DNA of 64,000 bases from Saprospiraceae bacterium. Its GTDB lineage: Bacteria > Bacteroidota > Bacteroidia > Chitinophagales > Saprospiraceae. This document shows positions 20,151 through 31,518 of the stretch, piece after piece. The notes under the pieces were generated by a model that was not told the origin of the DNA, did not search any database, and was given only the letters and a program-made list of their open reading frames with translations. Each line of letters starts with the position of its first letter. Positions within the stretch are counted from its first letter, which is position 1. The stretch spans positions 121,455 to 185,454 of the forward strand of contig JAKVCV010000013.1 in NCBI GenBank assembly GCA_022448945.1. The letters are read 5' to 3'. Both the position numbers and the translations under genes were made by a program.

Positions 20151-20723
20151 TTATTTAACCCGTATCAGACCGTTCTTACTGTTAATATAAATAATTTTTG
20201 GATTATTTTCATCTAATGTTCGTTTAACCTTTGCAAAAGCAGCAATTTGTTCTGCACTGGGATTTTCTGTCAGTTCTTTAGGATGTACATAATTATATAT
20301 ACCATAACCATTTCCAAATACTGACCAGCCTTCAGTTTTATCCAGATCTGTAATACTATAGTCCCAGTTATGTTCCGCAGCTGTTTTAGGTTTATATTTT
20401 CTTAAAAGTTGAATAGCACTTTTTGAAATATTTGTAACAGTATCAATATTGTCGAAAATAATATATGTGCCATTTTTCATTATTACCCAATCTTTATAAG
20501 ATGGAATGATTGCTTCTTGAATATTACTCAATAATTCTTGTTCTGAAAGTTTAGATTCAGTTTTTAAATTTGTTTGGATTTCTGTATCTAATGAAGAATT
20601 AGCTGTATTTTCAAATTGATTGTTTTTGTTTGGTTTTAAAGATTTTTCAGAGTTATCTATTGGTGTATTACAGTTTATTGCAATAAGAGATAGAGATATT
20701 AAAAAGAGTAACAATAATTTCAT
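20151..20723 (-). CDS. Hypothetical lipoprotein
   Basis: N-terminal 'MKLLLLFLISLSLIAINCNTP' lipobox-like. Confidence 0.6.
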   Translation of the reverse strand: MKLLLLFLISLSLIAINCNTPIDNSEKSLKPNKNNQFENTANSSLDTEIQTNLKTESKLSEQELLSNIQEAIIPSYKDWVIMKNGTYIIFDNIDTVTNISKSAIQLLRKYKPKTAAEHNWDYSITDLDKTEGWSVFGNGYGIYNYVHPKELTENPSAEQIAAFAKVKRTLDENNPKIIYINSKNGLIRVK

Positions 20724-20738
20724 ACTATGATATATTTA

Positions 20739-22229
20739 TTAGTTAATTCGTTGGGATGAAGTATTGAATATTGTCTTATATATTGTTGGTACTAGATCAA
20801 TTGTTTTTTTATAATATATTTTAGCTTTTTCCTTTTCATTGATAGAAAAGTAGCAATTTGCTAATTCAAAGCAAGTTGAAAAAGATGCTGGGAATTCATT
20901 TAAATTAAATTCATAAATCTCTATTGCCTCCTTATATTTCTTTTGTTTTTGTAACTTTTGGCCTATAATAAATAACGCATTCCCACTAAAAAGGTAATTA
21001 TTTTCTTTTGTGTTCTTGAGTTTTATATAAAGTTCGATAGCTTTTTTATATCCGTTATTTTCATAAATAGCTTCAATGAAAGCTTCTATGGGTATTAATA
21101 AACGGTTGTTAGCGTAAAGGGCTGCAATAGTATTACCAATACGAATAATAGCGTCTTCATTATTACGGTTACTAAAAGCAATTACACATAATTGTAGTTC
21201 AGGAATTCTCAAAGAGTAATTGGTAAATCCTTTAGTGTGGCCAGAATGATGCGTGATTTTTATACTTCTAGAATAGTCTATTCTCCAACCATTTCCATAT
21301 TGTTGTATTAATAATTCAGGATCATCATAACTCGATACCAGTGATTTTTCGAATTCTTTTAATGGTATAAGTTGATCCGTATAAAGTGCCTTATTCCATT
21401 TTTGATAATCAGAGGTTGATGTATAAATTCCACCATCACCTTGTACAGCAGAGGTAGTTGATTGGTCTGTTTTACTAATATTATTTTTTGAAATGGTATA
21501 TCCATAGGCACGGTTAATTATTGGGACCCCTTTTTTATAAACACTAGTATTCGTCATTTTTAAAGGATCAAATATCTTAGTTTTCATATATTTACTATAA
21601 GGAATCCCTGAAACCTTAGCAATTACTTCTGCTAATACTGCATAAGCAGAATTACTGTATTCGTATTTGGTTCCTGGATGAAATAATGTTTGGGATTGTA
21701 TTTTCATTAACTGCAATACCTCATCGTCCAAAATTTGATCTATTCTATCTTCTGGCAATAGAGAAATATAATCTATTAATCCAGAACGATGTACTAACAA
21801 GTGTTTAATTGTTATTTCATTTCCGTAATCAGGAAAATCGGGGAAAATATCAGTTAGTTTACTATCATAGTTTAATTTATTTTCATGAATTAATATCATA
21901 ATAGCCATTGCTGTAAATTGTTTAGTAACTGAAGCAGTTCTGTAGTTGGTCTTATGAGTAGCCTTTATTTTTTTTTCTAGATCAGCATAACCATAGCTTT
22001 TATTAACTAATATTTTAGAGTCTTTTATTACCATCAATGAAGCTCCAGGTTTTTCACCAGAATAACGTGCAAAAAGTTGATCAATAATATCAGAATCTTT
22101 TTCCCATTGAAAATCTTTAAAATTAGTATCCGTTTTAATGTTATAAATTATATTATCCTGCCCGTATAACATAAATGTATACAGTAGAAAAACATAAAAA
22201 ATAAATATTTTAAGCAACGGAATGTGCAT
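20739..22229 (-). CDS. Serine hydrolase (beta-lactamase class C family) with C-terminal TPR-like repeats
   Basis: SxxK 'ASVTKQF', YxN 'YSNSAYAVLAE', HxG 'HHSGHTKGF'; C-terminal 'ALFIIGQKLQKQKKYKEAIEIYEFNLNEFP'. Signal peptide starts at the internal Met (22229) rather than the ORF start at 22301. Confidence 0.85.
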   Translation of the reverse strand: MHIPLLKIFIFYVFLLYTFMLYGQDNIIYNIKTDTNFKDFQWEKDSDIIDQLFARYSGEKPGASLMVIKDSKILVNKSYGYADLEKKIKATHKTNYRTASVTKQFTAMAIMILIHENKLNYDSKLTDIFPDFPDYGNEITIKHLLVHRSGLIDYISLLPEDRIDQILDDEVLQLMKIQSQTLFHPGTKYEYSNSAYAVLAEVIAKVSGIPYSKYMKTKIFDPLKMTNTSVYKKGVPIINRAYGYTISKNNISKTDQSTTSAVQGDGGIYTSTSDYQKWNKALYTDQLIPLKEFEKSLVSSYDDPELLIQQYGNGWRIDYSRSIKITHHSGHTKGFTNYSLRIPELQLCVIAFSNRNNEDAIIRIGNTIAALYANNRLLIPIEAFIEAIYENNGYKKAIELYIKLKNTKENNYLFSGNALFIIGQKLQKQKKYKEAIEIYEFNLNEFPASFSTCFELANCYFSINEKEKAKIYYKKTIDLVPTIYKTIFNTSSQRIN

Positions 22230-22347
22230 TATTAGAAGATAAAATGATGTAAGCAATAGTATTGGTACATTAATAGGAGCAATTTTAGACCTTAATAACA
22301 ATAAGCTGGTATATTAATAAGTCCATACATAAAATTTCGTTCTATTT

Positions 22348-23772
22348 TCATTGAACTAATTCTCCCTTCAAAGTCGCAGTAGTAAAATCATTGATCTTTA
22401 CATTTACATAAGTTCCAATTTTTGCTTCCTCTCTTGGAAATACAACCATTTTGTTTTGGCTTGTACGACCTGCTAAATCATTTTTTGATTTTTTGGATTC
22501 TTTTTCTATTAAAACTTTATGGATTTTTCCAACTTCCTTTTTATTGTGTTGATATGATAGTTGTTGTTGTAAACGAATAATTTCATTTAACCTGCGTTTT
22601 TTTATTTCCAGAGAAATATCATCTTCGTATTTTTTGTGTGCTAAAGTATTCGGTCTCTCAGAATAGAAAAACATATATGACATACTATATTTTGCTAATT
22701 CCATTATAGATAGGGTGTCCTGGTGTTCTTTTTCTGTCTCTCCACAAAAACCAGCAATCATATCTGAAGATATGGCACAATCAGGAATGATTTCATAGAT
22801 TCTATTTATTTTATTGATATACCATTCTCTATCATATGTACGGTTCATCTTTTTTAAAATATTTGAGTTGCCGGATTGTACTGGCAAATGAATATAGTTA
22901 CATATGTTTTCATATTTCGAAATATTGAACAAGACTTTATCGGTAATGTCTTTTGGGTGAGAGGTAGAAAATCGAATACGTAAATCAGAATTTATTTTTG
23001 CAGTCATTTCAAGAAGATCCGCAAAATCAACGTTTTCTTTTGTGTCTGGGTTTTCCCATTTATATGAATCTACATTTTGGCCCAATAGTGTAACTTCACG
23101 GAAGCCTCTGTCAAATAGATCTTTGCATTCTGCTAATATACTAAAAGGGTCACGGCTGCGTTCACGGCCCCTAGTGAAAGGAACTACACAAAAGGAACAC
23201 ATATTATCACATCCTCTAGTTATAGTTACAAATGCAGTAACCCCATTAGAACCTAAGCGCACAGGATTAATGTTAGCATAAGTTTCTTCTCTTGAGAGGA
23301 AAACATTGATCCCTTTGTCTCCATCTTCTGCAGTAGCAATTAAGTTAGGTAATTCACGGTATGCATCAGGACCAACGACAAGATCTACTAATTTTTCCTG
23401 TTCTAGTAATTTCTTTTTTAAACGTTCTGCCATACATCCTAGTACACCAACCAATATACCCGGTTTATTATCTTTTAATTTGTCAAATATCCTCAGTCTT
23501 TTTCTAACTGTATCTTCTGCTTTTTCTCGAATCGAACAGGTATTTATAAGTATCAAATCAGATTCTTCCATATCCCTGGTTGAACTATAACCAATATCAG
23601 ATAGTATAGAAGCTACAATTTCACTGTCACTAAAATTCATTTGACAACCATAGCTTTCGATATAAAATTTCTTGTTGTTATCAGATGTATTAGTAGCAAT
23701 TTGTTCATTGAAAAAAGCATCACCTTGTTTGCTCTCATCTATGTTTTTAATTGTAGGATTGTCGTTGTACAT
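22348..23772 (-). CDS. miaB: tRNA-2-methylthio-N6-dimethylallyladenosine synthase
   Basis: '[21 protein letters not shown]', radical SAM '[23 protein letters not shown]', 'LLGQNVDSY', TRAM domain. Confidence 0.95.
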   Translation of the reverse strand: MYNDNPTIKNIDESKQGDAFFNEQIATNTSDNNKKFYIESYGCQMNFSDSEIVASILSDIGYSSTRDMEESDLILINTCSIREKAEDTVRKRLRIFDKLKDNKPGILVGVLGCMAERLKKKLLEQEKLVDLVVGPDAYRELPNLIATAEDGDKGINVFLSREETYANINPVRLGSNGVTAFVTITRGCDNMCSFCVVPFTRGRERSRDPFSILAECKDLFDRGFREVTLLGQNVDSYKWENPDTKENVDFADLLEMTAKINSDLRIRFSTSHPKDITDKVLFNISKYENICNYIHLPVQSGNSNILKKMNRTYDREWYINKINRIYEIIPDCAISSDMIAGFCGETEKEHQDTLSIMELAKYSMSYMFFYSERPNTLAHKKYEDDISLEIKKRRLNEIIRLQQQLSYQHNKKEVGKIHKVLIEKESKKSKNDLAGRTSQNKMVVFPREEAKIGTYVNVKINDFTTATLKGELVQ

Positions 23773-24069
23773 AATTATTTAGTTGTTCAAAATTCTAATT
23801 AAAGTAGGCGGGTTATATTTTTGGATTAAAAAATAAACTATAACCAGATTGTCTTTAATGCACTACAAAGATACAAAATCGATGGTTATAAGCCTCATTT
23901 TCTATTTGATAAATTTATCTTCTTTATTTTATTAAGCTTTTATAATCAGGCAATAATAAAATAATAAAGGAAATCTCTATAATTAAAATATAAAGATATC
24001 AGTTTTTGATTTGGAGAAATTCAATTTTATATGTGAATTTTTTAGATAATGTATTGTATAATTGAAGGT

Positions 24070-24819
24070 TTATTTTAATCGTTTATATATTGGAGAATTG
24101 AGCAGTCCTAATTTGTTTAAGAAGTGTTTAAGTGATACGGCTAATACTCCTAGACCATATTTTATAGAACGAGTAAGATTGATTGAAGATGCTTCTTCGA
24201 AATATTTGGTAGGACAGGTTACTTCACCAATGTGAAATCCTGCATAGATAATCTGAGATAACATTTCATTGTCGAAGACAAAATCATCATCATTAGCATT
24301 GAAGTTTATTGTTTCTAATACTTCTTTACTAAATGATCTGTAACCAGTATGATATTCTGATAGTTTGTATCGGATTAGGAGATTTTGGCTAAAAGTTAAG
24401 AAGCGATTAGCAATATATTTATAAATAGGCATTCCACCTTTAAGAGCACCCTTACCAAGTATTCTTGATCCTAATACCACAGGATATAAATCTTCACCAA
24501 TAATATTTACCATAGAGGGAATTAGTTTTGGTGTATATTGGTAATCAGGATGCAGCATTATGACAATATCAGCACCTAGTTCAAGTGCTTTATTGTATAG
24601 TGACTTTTGATTTGCACCATAGCCTTTGTTGCTTTCATGAATAATTATATGTTGAATTCCTAATTGCTTTCCTACTTCTGCAGTATGATCTTTACTGGCA
24701 TCATCACATAATATTACCTCATCAACCAAATCAAATGGGATTTCGTTATATGTAATTTCAAGGGTTTCAGCTGCATTGTAAGCAGGTAGAACGACTATAA
24801 CTTTTTTGTTTTTGTACAT
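24070..24819 (-). CDS. Glycosyltransferase family 2
   Basis: 'VIVVLPAYNAAETLEITYNEIP', 'EVILCDDASKDHTAEV', 'ADIVIMLHPDYQY'. Confidence 0.9.
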   Translation of the reverse strand: MYKNKKVIVVLPAYNAAETLEITYNEIPFDLVDEVILCDDASKDHTAEVGKQLGIQHIIIHESNKGYGANQKSLYNKALELGADIVIMLHPDYQYTPKLIPSMVNIIGEDLYPVVLGSRILGKGALKGGMPIYKYIANRFLTFSQNLLIRYKLSEYHTGYRSFSKEVLETINFNANDDDFVFDNEMLSQIIYAGFHIGEVTCPTKYFEEASSINLTRSIKYGLGVLAVSLKHFLNKLGLLNSPIYKRLK

Positions 24820-25071
24820 TGGAGATTAATAAAAAATACTTAAATACATAGATAACCAAAAATATAAAAAAATGATTAATTAATTAGAAAATTCCTCAGA
24901 TTAATGAAATCTAAAAGTTAAGAATTATATGTTTTGGCTAATAATTATAATAAATGTTATCGTTTATTAGATATTCTTATTTTTTACCTCTAATTGAGCT
25001 TAGATTTTCCTTTTTAAGTATTATTTTTGTATTCTAATATAAAATTTATTTTTTTCAGTTATTTTGATTCT

Positions 25072-25821
25072 ATGTTGTTATTGATATCACCAGCCAAAAC
25101 TTTGAACCTTGATCCTTCAAAATTGAGTAAATATTCTCAGCCTCAATTATTAGATAATAGTCAGGAACTAATAAAAAAACTTAAAACTTTTAATTCTGAC
25201 CAACTGCAAGATTTGATGGGAGTAAGCAAGAAGATTGCAGATCTGAATGTAGACCGAAACAACTCCTTTTCGGTACCATTTAATATAAATAATTCAAAAC
25301 AAGCGATCTTGGCATTTAAGGGTGATGTTTATCAAGGTATGTCGCCCGAAGATTTTGATTCATCTGATTATGATTTTGCACATCAACATATTGGTATCTT
25401 ATCAGGATTATATGGGTTTTTAAGACCTTTGGATTTAATGCAACCATATCGCTTAGAGATGGGAACAAGACTAAAAGTTAATAAGCATAATAATTTGTAT
25501 GATTTTTGGGGGAATATTATCACTAAAAAAATAAATGAATCTCCTAACAAATTTGTCGTAAACCTTGCTTCGAATGAATATTTTAAGTCAATAAAACAGC
25601 AAGAGTTAAAAGCTGAGCTATGGACAGTTAATTTTAAGGAGCTTAGGAATGGAAAGTACAAAGTGATATCTTTTAATGCTAAAAGAGCAAGGGGTATGAT
25701 GTGTCGTTATGTGGTTAAAAATAGATTAGTGGAACCATTGCAAATGAAAGCATTTAATATGGATAATTATATATTCAATGAAGAATTATCTAAAGAAAAG
25801 GAATTAATATTTACAAGGTAA
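25072..25821 (+). CDS. yaaA: YaaA family protein (peroxide stress)
   Basis: 'MLLLISPAKTLNLDPS', 'QAILAFKGDVYQGM', 'ILSGLYGFLRPLDLMQPYRLEMGTRL', 'VISFNAKRARGMMCRY'; ATG at 25072 preferred over the called 25027. Confidence 0.93.
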   Translation: MLLLISPAKTLNLDPSKLSKYSQPQLLDNSQELIKKLKTFNSDQLQDLMGVSKKIADLNVDRNNSFSVPFNINNSKQAILAFKGDVYQGMSPEDFDSSDYDFAHQHIGILSGLYGFLRPLDLMQPYRLEMGTRLKVNKHNNLYDFWGNIITKKINESPNKFVVNLASNEYFKSIKQQELKAELWTVNFKELRNGKYKVISFNAKRARGMMCRYVVKNRLVEPLQMKAFNMDNYIFNEELSKEKELIFTR

Positions 25822-25873
25822 TTATTGAATAGATTTATATACTTAATTATGGAAATAAATTCCAGTTTTTAAA

Positions 25874-27112
25874 ATGAAAATACTTCAGTTAACTAAAAAA
25901 TTTCCGTATCCTTTAAAAGACGGCGAGGCTATAGCTATAACTTCTTTAGCTAAAGCACTCAATGAATTGAACTGTGAGGTTTCATTATTGAGTATGAATA
26001 CAACAAAGCATTTTTTTGATGTTAGCGAGTTGCCAGATTCTTTTAATCATTATACAAGAATGGATTTGGTTACTGTAGATAATCGGTTGAAAGTATTTGA
26101 TGCTTTTTTAAATTTATTCAGTAGTCAATCATATCATATATCGCGTTTTTTGTCTAAGAGTTATCAGGCAAAACTGATAGATGTGTTGAAGAAAAATAAG
26201 TATGATATTGTACAACTGGAAACATTATATCTTGCGCCATATGTAGATGTGATACGTGAATATTCAAATGCAAAAATTGTTATGCGCTCCCATAATGTGG
26301 AACATGAGATTTGGAAACGAATAACAAAGAATACATCTATTAGTGCAAAAAAAATGTATTTAGGTTTGTTATCTAAACGTCTTGAAAATTTTGAGCTTTT
26401 ATATCTTAATAAATACGATATGATGGTAGCAATAACGGAACGTGATTTGAATTTCTTTAAAAAACTAGGTTGTAGTATACCTTCTAGCGTTTCTCCCATC
26501 GGATTAGAATTGTCAGGATATAATCAAAACATCAATAGACAAAAACATCCTACTTTTTGTTTTATAGGTTCTCTTGATTGGATGCCAAACCTAGAAGGTA
26601 TCGATTGGATTTTAGACAAGGTTTGGCATAAGGTAATTGAAGAAGTACCCAATGCTCAATTTCATATTGCAGGTAAAAACACACCTGATAGAATAAAGAA
26701 TACATCTTTAAAGAATGTCATAGTTCATGGTGAAGTTCCTGATGCTATTGAATTTATTAATGCTCATGATGTTATGTTAGTTCCATTGTTTTCAGGAAGT
26801 GGAATGCGCGTTAAAATTCTAGAAGGAATGGCGCTTGGAAGAGTAGTTTTAAGTACAAATCTTGGCTTAGAGGGTATTATTGGAGAACATAACAAGAATG
26901 TGCTTATCGCTAATGATGCAGAAAATTTTGCTCAACAGATTATAAGATGTTTTAATAGCCCTGATTTAATTACAAATTTAGGATTTGCTGCTAGAGAACT
27001 TGTTAATAATCATTATGATAATATTTCTATAGCTTCTTCTTTAGTAAAATCTTATCACCAATTAATAAGTGAAGAAGATTCTAAGTGTATTAACTTTAGT
27101 CCTCAATCTTGA
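25874..27112 (+). CDS. Glycosyltransferase (GT4-like)
   Basis: 'KKFPYPLKDGEAIAITSLAKAL', 'MRSHNVEHEIWKR', 'FIGSLDWMPNLEGIDW', 'VPLFSGSGMRVKILEGMALGRVVLSTNLGLEGI'. Confidence 0.88.
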   Translation: MKILQLTKKFPYPLKDGEAIAITSLAKALNELNCEVSLLSMNTTKHFFDVSELPDSFNHYTRMDLVTVDNRLKVFDAFLNLFSSQSYHISRFLSKSYQAKLIDVLKKNKYDIVQLETLYLAPYVDVIREYSNAKIVMRSHNVEHEIWKRITKNTSISAKKMYLGLLSKRLENFELLYLNKYDMMVAITERDLNFFKKLGCSIPSSVSPIGLELSGYNQNINRQKHPTFCFIGSLDWMPNLEGIDWILDKVWHKVIEEVPNAQFHIAGKNTPDRIKNTSLKNVIVHGEVPDAIEFINAHDVMLVPLFSGSGMRVKILEGMALGRVVLSTNLGLEGIIGEHNKNVLIANDAENFAQQIIRCFNSPDLITNLGFAARELVNNHYDNISIASSLVKSYHQLISEEDSKCINFSPQS

Positions 27113-27139
27113 TCATTGATTGTTTCTAAATATCTAGCT

Positions 27140-27147
27140 TACTTTTG
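27140..27147 (+). promoter_or_regulatory. Candidate Bacteroidota promoter upstream of obgE
   Basis: TTG (27120-27122)-N17-TACTTTTG, 25 bp before the ATG. Confidence 0.5.
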
Positions 27148-27171
27148 CTGCATTTTTAAAAATATTAAATA

Positions 27172-28164
27172 ATGGCTGATAACTCTAATTTTATTGATTA
27201 TGTAAAAATTTGCTGTCGTTCAGGTGCTGGCGGCGCGGGCTCAGGTCATTTTTTTAGGGATAAATTCACATCAAAAGGAGGTCCTGATGGTGGTGATGGT
27301 GGGCGAGGAGGACACATTATAGTAAGGGGAAATGAACAAATGTGGACATTGTTGCACTTAAAGTATAAAAAACATGTTATTGCTTCAAATGGGCAACCAG
27401 GTGGAGGTAGTCGTTCATCGGGTGCAGAAGGTAAAGATATTTATCTTGATGTACCTCTTGGTACAATCATAAAAGATGTCGAAACAGGTGAAATAGAATT
27501 TGAAATCACTGAAAATGGCCAAACTGAAATTGTGACACCAGGTGGACGTGGCGGAAAAGGAAATTGGCATTTTAAGTCACCTACAAATCAAATACCAACA
27601 TATACATCTCCGCCAGGAGAGGGACTTAAAGAATGGAAAATATTTGAATTGAAGGTATTGGCAGATGTGGGGCTTGTTGGGTTTCCTAATGCTGGCAAAT
27701 CGACTTTACTATCTGTCCTTTCAGCGGCAAAACCCAAAATTGCTGATTATCCTTTTACTACCTTAGTGCCTAATTTGGGCATGATAAAATATCGCAATGA
27801 TCTTTCTTTTGTTATGGCAGATATTCCTGGCATTATTGAAGATGCGCACAAAGGTAAAGGGATAGGACATCGTTTTTTGCGTCACATAGAACGGAATGCT
27901 ACACTTTTATATATGATACCAGCAGATACAGATAATATCCGTAAAGATTATGATGTGTTGGTTAATGAACTTGCGCAATACAATAAAGAATTACTTGATA
28001 AGCCTCATATTCTGGCAATAACAAAATCAGATTTATTGGATGATGAACTTATAGAAATGATAAAACAAGATTTGCCAAAGAATATAGAAACAATATTTAT
28101 TTCTTCTGTTGCTCAAAAGGGACTTACTGAACTTAAGGATATGCTTTGGAAGTCTATAAATTAA
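27172..28164 (+). CDS. obgE: Obg family GTPase
   Basis: Gly-rich Obg domain '[31 protein letters not shown]', '[38 protein letters not shown]', '[25 protein letters not shown]'. Confidence 0.97.
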   Translation: MADNSNFIDYVKICCRSGAGGAGSGHFFRDKFTSKGGPDGGDGGRGGHIIVRGNEQMWTLLHLKYKKHVIASNGQPGGGSRSSGAEGKDIYLDVPLGTIIKDVETGEIEFEITENGQTEIVTPGGRGGKGNWHFKSPTNQIPTYTSPPGEGLKEWKIFELKVLADVGLVGFPNAGKSTLLSVLSAAKPKIADYPFTTLVPNLGMIKYRNDLSFVMADIPGIIEDAHKGKGIGHRFLRHIERNATLLYMIPADTDNIRKDYDVLVNELAQYNKELLDKPHILAITKSDLLDDELIEMIKQDLPKNIETIFISSVAQKGLTELKDMLWKSIN

Positions 28165-29696
28165 TCTTTCATATTTGCAATTTCCCATCTGAATTTTAGA
28201 ATAGATAAGAAGTGATCTATTTCTCTTTTCCATGAGTTCCAAGAATAACTTTGAATAGGCCAATTCTCCTTAATCCTTTCATATAATAATGGTGAAATGG
28301 CAAATCCGGCTCTTTTGAGAACTGTTTTTATACTCCAATGAAAAATATGTGCATCTTGCATTATTGTTTGTTGAATTCTGTAAATGACTTTTTCAGCAAC
28401 TGTATTATTCCATTTTTGATGTTCTGTTAATAAGAATGTTACAATAGGTTGATGATCTGAAAAAGTAGATTTATTATCTAATTTCAGATATTGCTCTGCC
28501 AAAATATTGAATAGGTTATTTGGTAAATTTTCGTATAGAAAGTCTATTGAAAAATCAAAGTTATTTTTTTGATTAATATTGTTTAAATAAAACTTGTGAA
28601 AGACAATTATCCATTCTTCGTCATGAAAATTTTTAGCAGCATGTGCAAAACCCAATAAAAAAATATTCCCCCATTTAGTTTTTGTTATATATTCTAATAT
28701 TTGCAACGGTGTCTTATTAAAGAATTTTGACCACCATTCAGGAGGAATTTTTGATATTATCTGAAAGAGTTGATTCGATTTGGAACCATAGTTTTTAAGA
28801 AATATCATGCGTGGTTGAATACCATTTTTTTTCATTTCAGCATTCGTCAAGGATGGCAATTCAATGTTTAATAATTCTGTTGTTGTGTTATAAGTTGCAA
28901 TTTGTGTCATAAGGGTTTTCATTCTACAGACTAGTCTAGATTGGGGTAAACATCCCAAAAGTGAGGCAGCATGCTTGCGAACTTCGTGTCTTGAATCATT
29001 TATTGCTTTTTCTAGGAATGGTTCATCGTTGTTCGTTAGGCTTAATTTTAGTGCTTTAATAAGTGCTGATCTTACCATAAAACCTTCATTTTCCCATACT
29101 TTTTCTATTAAATTGATGGCATGAGATGGTTTTGTTTTGTGAACTTTTTTGATATAACATACACGTTCATCTATCGATCCATAAAAAAAGATATTATCAT
29201 TGGTGCCGTTTTGATTTTTTACATAATTCCATTTGTCTGAAAACTGAGATAGCCAAACACCTCTTTCCCCAATACATTTTGTAATTAATATTTGTAAATT
29301 TGGGTAAGAACTACCTAAATCGAGTAATTCTGGAAGAAGATCGGGGGATACAAGCTTATTTTTTTTAGATAATTTTTCCAGAATTTCAGTTAAAAATTGA
29401 TCATTTTTATTTTTCAAAATATATTGCAGTTGTTTTTTTCTTGAGTTGTTGCAATATTGAAAATTTTCTTTTGGGCAAGCAACATTATTAGGGTAAATAG
29501 AATTTAATGGTAATTGTGCAATAGAATAAAGCTTACTTTGAATAGTAATAACTTTAAGTAACGTTTTTTCAGGTTCTTTTGATTGAGAGAGATTAATACC
29601 AAAAGCTTCAATTTTTTTTAAAAAACACGGATTTAATTCATTTCCTGTAATATTACCTACTAATACTTTTCTTACTAATTCTTCCCATGTATTCAT
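28161..29696 (-). CDS. DUF5691-like HEAT-repeat protein
   Basis: N-terminal '[12 protein letters not shown]', HEAT-like '[40 protein letters not shown]'. Confidence 0.65.
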   Translation of the reverse strand: MNTWEELVRKVLVGNITGNELNPCFLKKIEAFGINLSQSKEPEKTLLKVITIQSKLYSIAQLPLNSIYPNNVACPKENFQYCNNSRKKQLQYILKNKNDQFLTEILEKLSKKNKLVSPDLLPELLDLGSSYPNLQILITKCIGERGVWLSQFSDKWNYVKNQNGTNDNIFFYGSIDERVCYIKKVHKTKPSHAINLIEKVWENEGFMVRSALIKALKLSLTNNDEPFLEKAINDSRHEVRKHAASLLGCLPQSRLVCRMKTLMTQIATYNTTTELLNIELPSLTNAEMKKNGIQPRMIFLKNYGSKSNQLFQIISKIPPEWWSKFFNKTPLQILEYITKTKWGNIFLLGFAHAAKNFHDEEWIIVFHKFYLNNINQKNNFDFSIDFLYENLPNNLFNILAEQYLKLDNKSTFSDHQPIVTFLLTEHQKWNNTVAEKVIYRIQQTIMQDAHIFHWSIKTVLKRAGFAISPLLYERIKENWPIQSYSWNSWKREIDHFLSILKFRWEIANMKD

Positions 29697-29765
29697 AAAA
29701 TTATATTAGATAGGATTTGAAATTGAAGTTGATGGTATTATGAGGATTTTGGATAATTAATGAAG

Positions 29766-30611
29766 TTAATCAAAGTTAATTAGTTTCTTTCTTTTTATAC
29801 CTAATCGTTGCAACATAATTGGATTATTAATATCATTTCCTACATCTAGTAGATTGTCTTTTTGGAAAGCATGTAAGGCATCTTTTGTTTGTTTATCAAA
29901 ATTGCCATTTATGATTACATTATAAGCCTGTTTAAATAATGCTTCTTGTAGAGATAGAATTGATGTTTTTCTCGATTCCTCCGAATTGCAAATTAATTCT
30001 GACCATTTTAGCCAATTTCCCGCTGGGATCTCTATAAGTTTTTCTCCAACGTTCAGATTGGTTTTATTTTTGTCATTTAAAAAATATATGCGTGATTTTT
30101 GGGCAAGAATTTTTCTTTTAATTACGATGGTCTCAGCTGGTATGATAAAGTCAGTTGTAGTTGTGTCCAAAATATTTTTGAAGGGGAAAAACTTTCTATG
30201 TATTATTTTATAATTAGGGGTAGTTCTAACTAGTCCTAAAGTAAGGAAAGGTACGCCTTTTTTTCTATTACATAATGGCGAAACACTAGCAATTTTATAA
30301 TTTGCAGCAGATTCTTTAAGGATCAAAACTTCAGTTTGGACAAAATAATTACTTGTATCCAGATTTCCATTGAGTGGTGGAGTAATTTCAAGTGTATCGT
30401 AAATAGTAGTAAATTTTGCTGGAACAATTTTGAGATAATGTGATTTTTTTAATTTATATAAATCTTTATCGCTTGATTTTCCAGGGTAAAGTGCATAATT
30501 TTTGCCTTCTTCAACAATATCTACAATTAGTTCAAGATTTTCTTGTGCATATAATTGCGCTGTAACCATAATCAAATATATACAAAGAGATATTGTAGAT
30601 TGAATATTCAT
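29766..30611 (-). CDS. Secreted protein with C-terminal peptidoglycan-binding-like segment
   Basis: Signal peptide region 'TISLCIYLIMVTAQLYAQ'; C-terminal 'LQEALFKQAYNVIINGNFDKQTKDALHAFQKDN'. Confidence 0.6.
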   Translation of the reverse strand: MNIQSTISLCIYLIMVTAQLYAQENLELIVDIVEEGKNYALYPGKSSDKDLYKLKKSHYLKIVPAKFTTIYDTLEITPPLNGNLDTSNYFVQTEVLILKESAANYKIASVSPLCNRKKGVPFLTLGLVRTTPNYKIIHRKFFPFKNILDTTTTDFIIPAETIVIKRKILAQKSRIYFLNDKNKTNLNVGEKLIEIPAGNWLKWSELICNSEESRKTSILSLQEALFKQAYNVIINGNFDKQTKDALHAFQKDNLLDVGNDINNPIMLQRLGIKRKKLINFD

Positions 30612-30870
30612 AGTTGATTTTATTTCTTTTTACTATATAAATATACGTGGTTAAATTAATGAAAAAAAGTAAGAATATTTAAACAAAACCATTTTGATTA
30701 TTATTTTGAATATAAATATTTTGGAATAGATAATCAATTTATTCGCATATGGTTTTTAAATCAATTAATATTGTTTATTTAAGACATGAAGTATGCTTTG
30801 TCTGAATTGAATTTTTTAAATTTTGTACACTATTGAACTCTAAAAAGGCGTTATTTTGTAGAGTGCACTT

Positions 30871-31518
30871 ATGTATTATTTTAATTGTAATGATATGGAA
30901 CATAGGGTTATTTCTAATCCACTTTTTATTGAACAAGAAGCAGTTATTGTTAATCAATTGTTTGAAATTGGTTTAACTCTTTTTCATTTAAGAAAACCGT
31001 ATTCAACTAAGAAGGACTGCCAATTTTTTTTGAATAATATTCAAGAGTCTTTTCATTCACGTATAATAGTACATCAATATCCATCTTTAATTCCAGAATA
31101 TGGCTTGGCAGGTATTCATTTAAAAGAAGGTATAAGGCAGGAAATGTCTAAATCTGAATTGGACTATATGATAAAAGACTACAACTGTAAAAAACGCTTT
31201 ATAGGTACTTCCATTCATGAAAGAAAAACGTTGGTAAGTTTAAACATGAATTTTGATTATGTATTCCTTAGCCCTGTTTTTCCAAGTATTTCTAAGCCTG
31301 ATTACCTACCTTCAGAGGATTGGAGAATCAGTGATATAAATATACCTGTAAAATTAATAGCTTTAGGGGGGATAGATACCAATACGTTACAAAAAGCATA
31401 TAAAATGGGATTTAAAGAGGTTGCTTTTCTTGGAGCATTATGGCAGAATTCCAATACAGTTATCAAAAATTATTCAAAATTATGCAAACAAATGACACAA
31501 TTAGACCTTATGTCTTAA
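30871..31518 (+). CDS. TenI/ThiE-like protein
   Basis: 'LFHLRKPYSTK', 'GLAGIHLKEG', 'FIGTSIHERKTL', 'FDYVFLSPVFPSISKPDY', 'IALGGID'. Confidence 0.8.
   Translation: MYYFNCNDMEHRVISNPLFIEQEAVIVNQLFEIGLTLFHLRKPYSTKKDCQFFLNNIQESFHSRIIVHQYPSLIPEYGLAGIHLKEGIRQEMSKSELDYMIKDYNCKKRFIGTSIHERKTLVSLNMNFDYVFLSPVFPSISKPDYLPSEDWRISDINIPVKLIALGGIDTNTLQKAYKMGFKEVAFLGALWQNSNTVIKNYSKLCKQMTQLDLMS

Noticed and set aside
30780-30870. TPP riboswitch upstream of the thi genes
   Set aside because: Only a weak ACTCTA/TAGAGT inverted repeat is present; no recognisable THI-box core.
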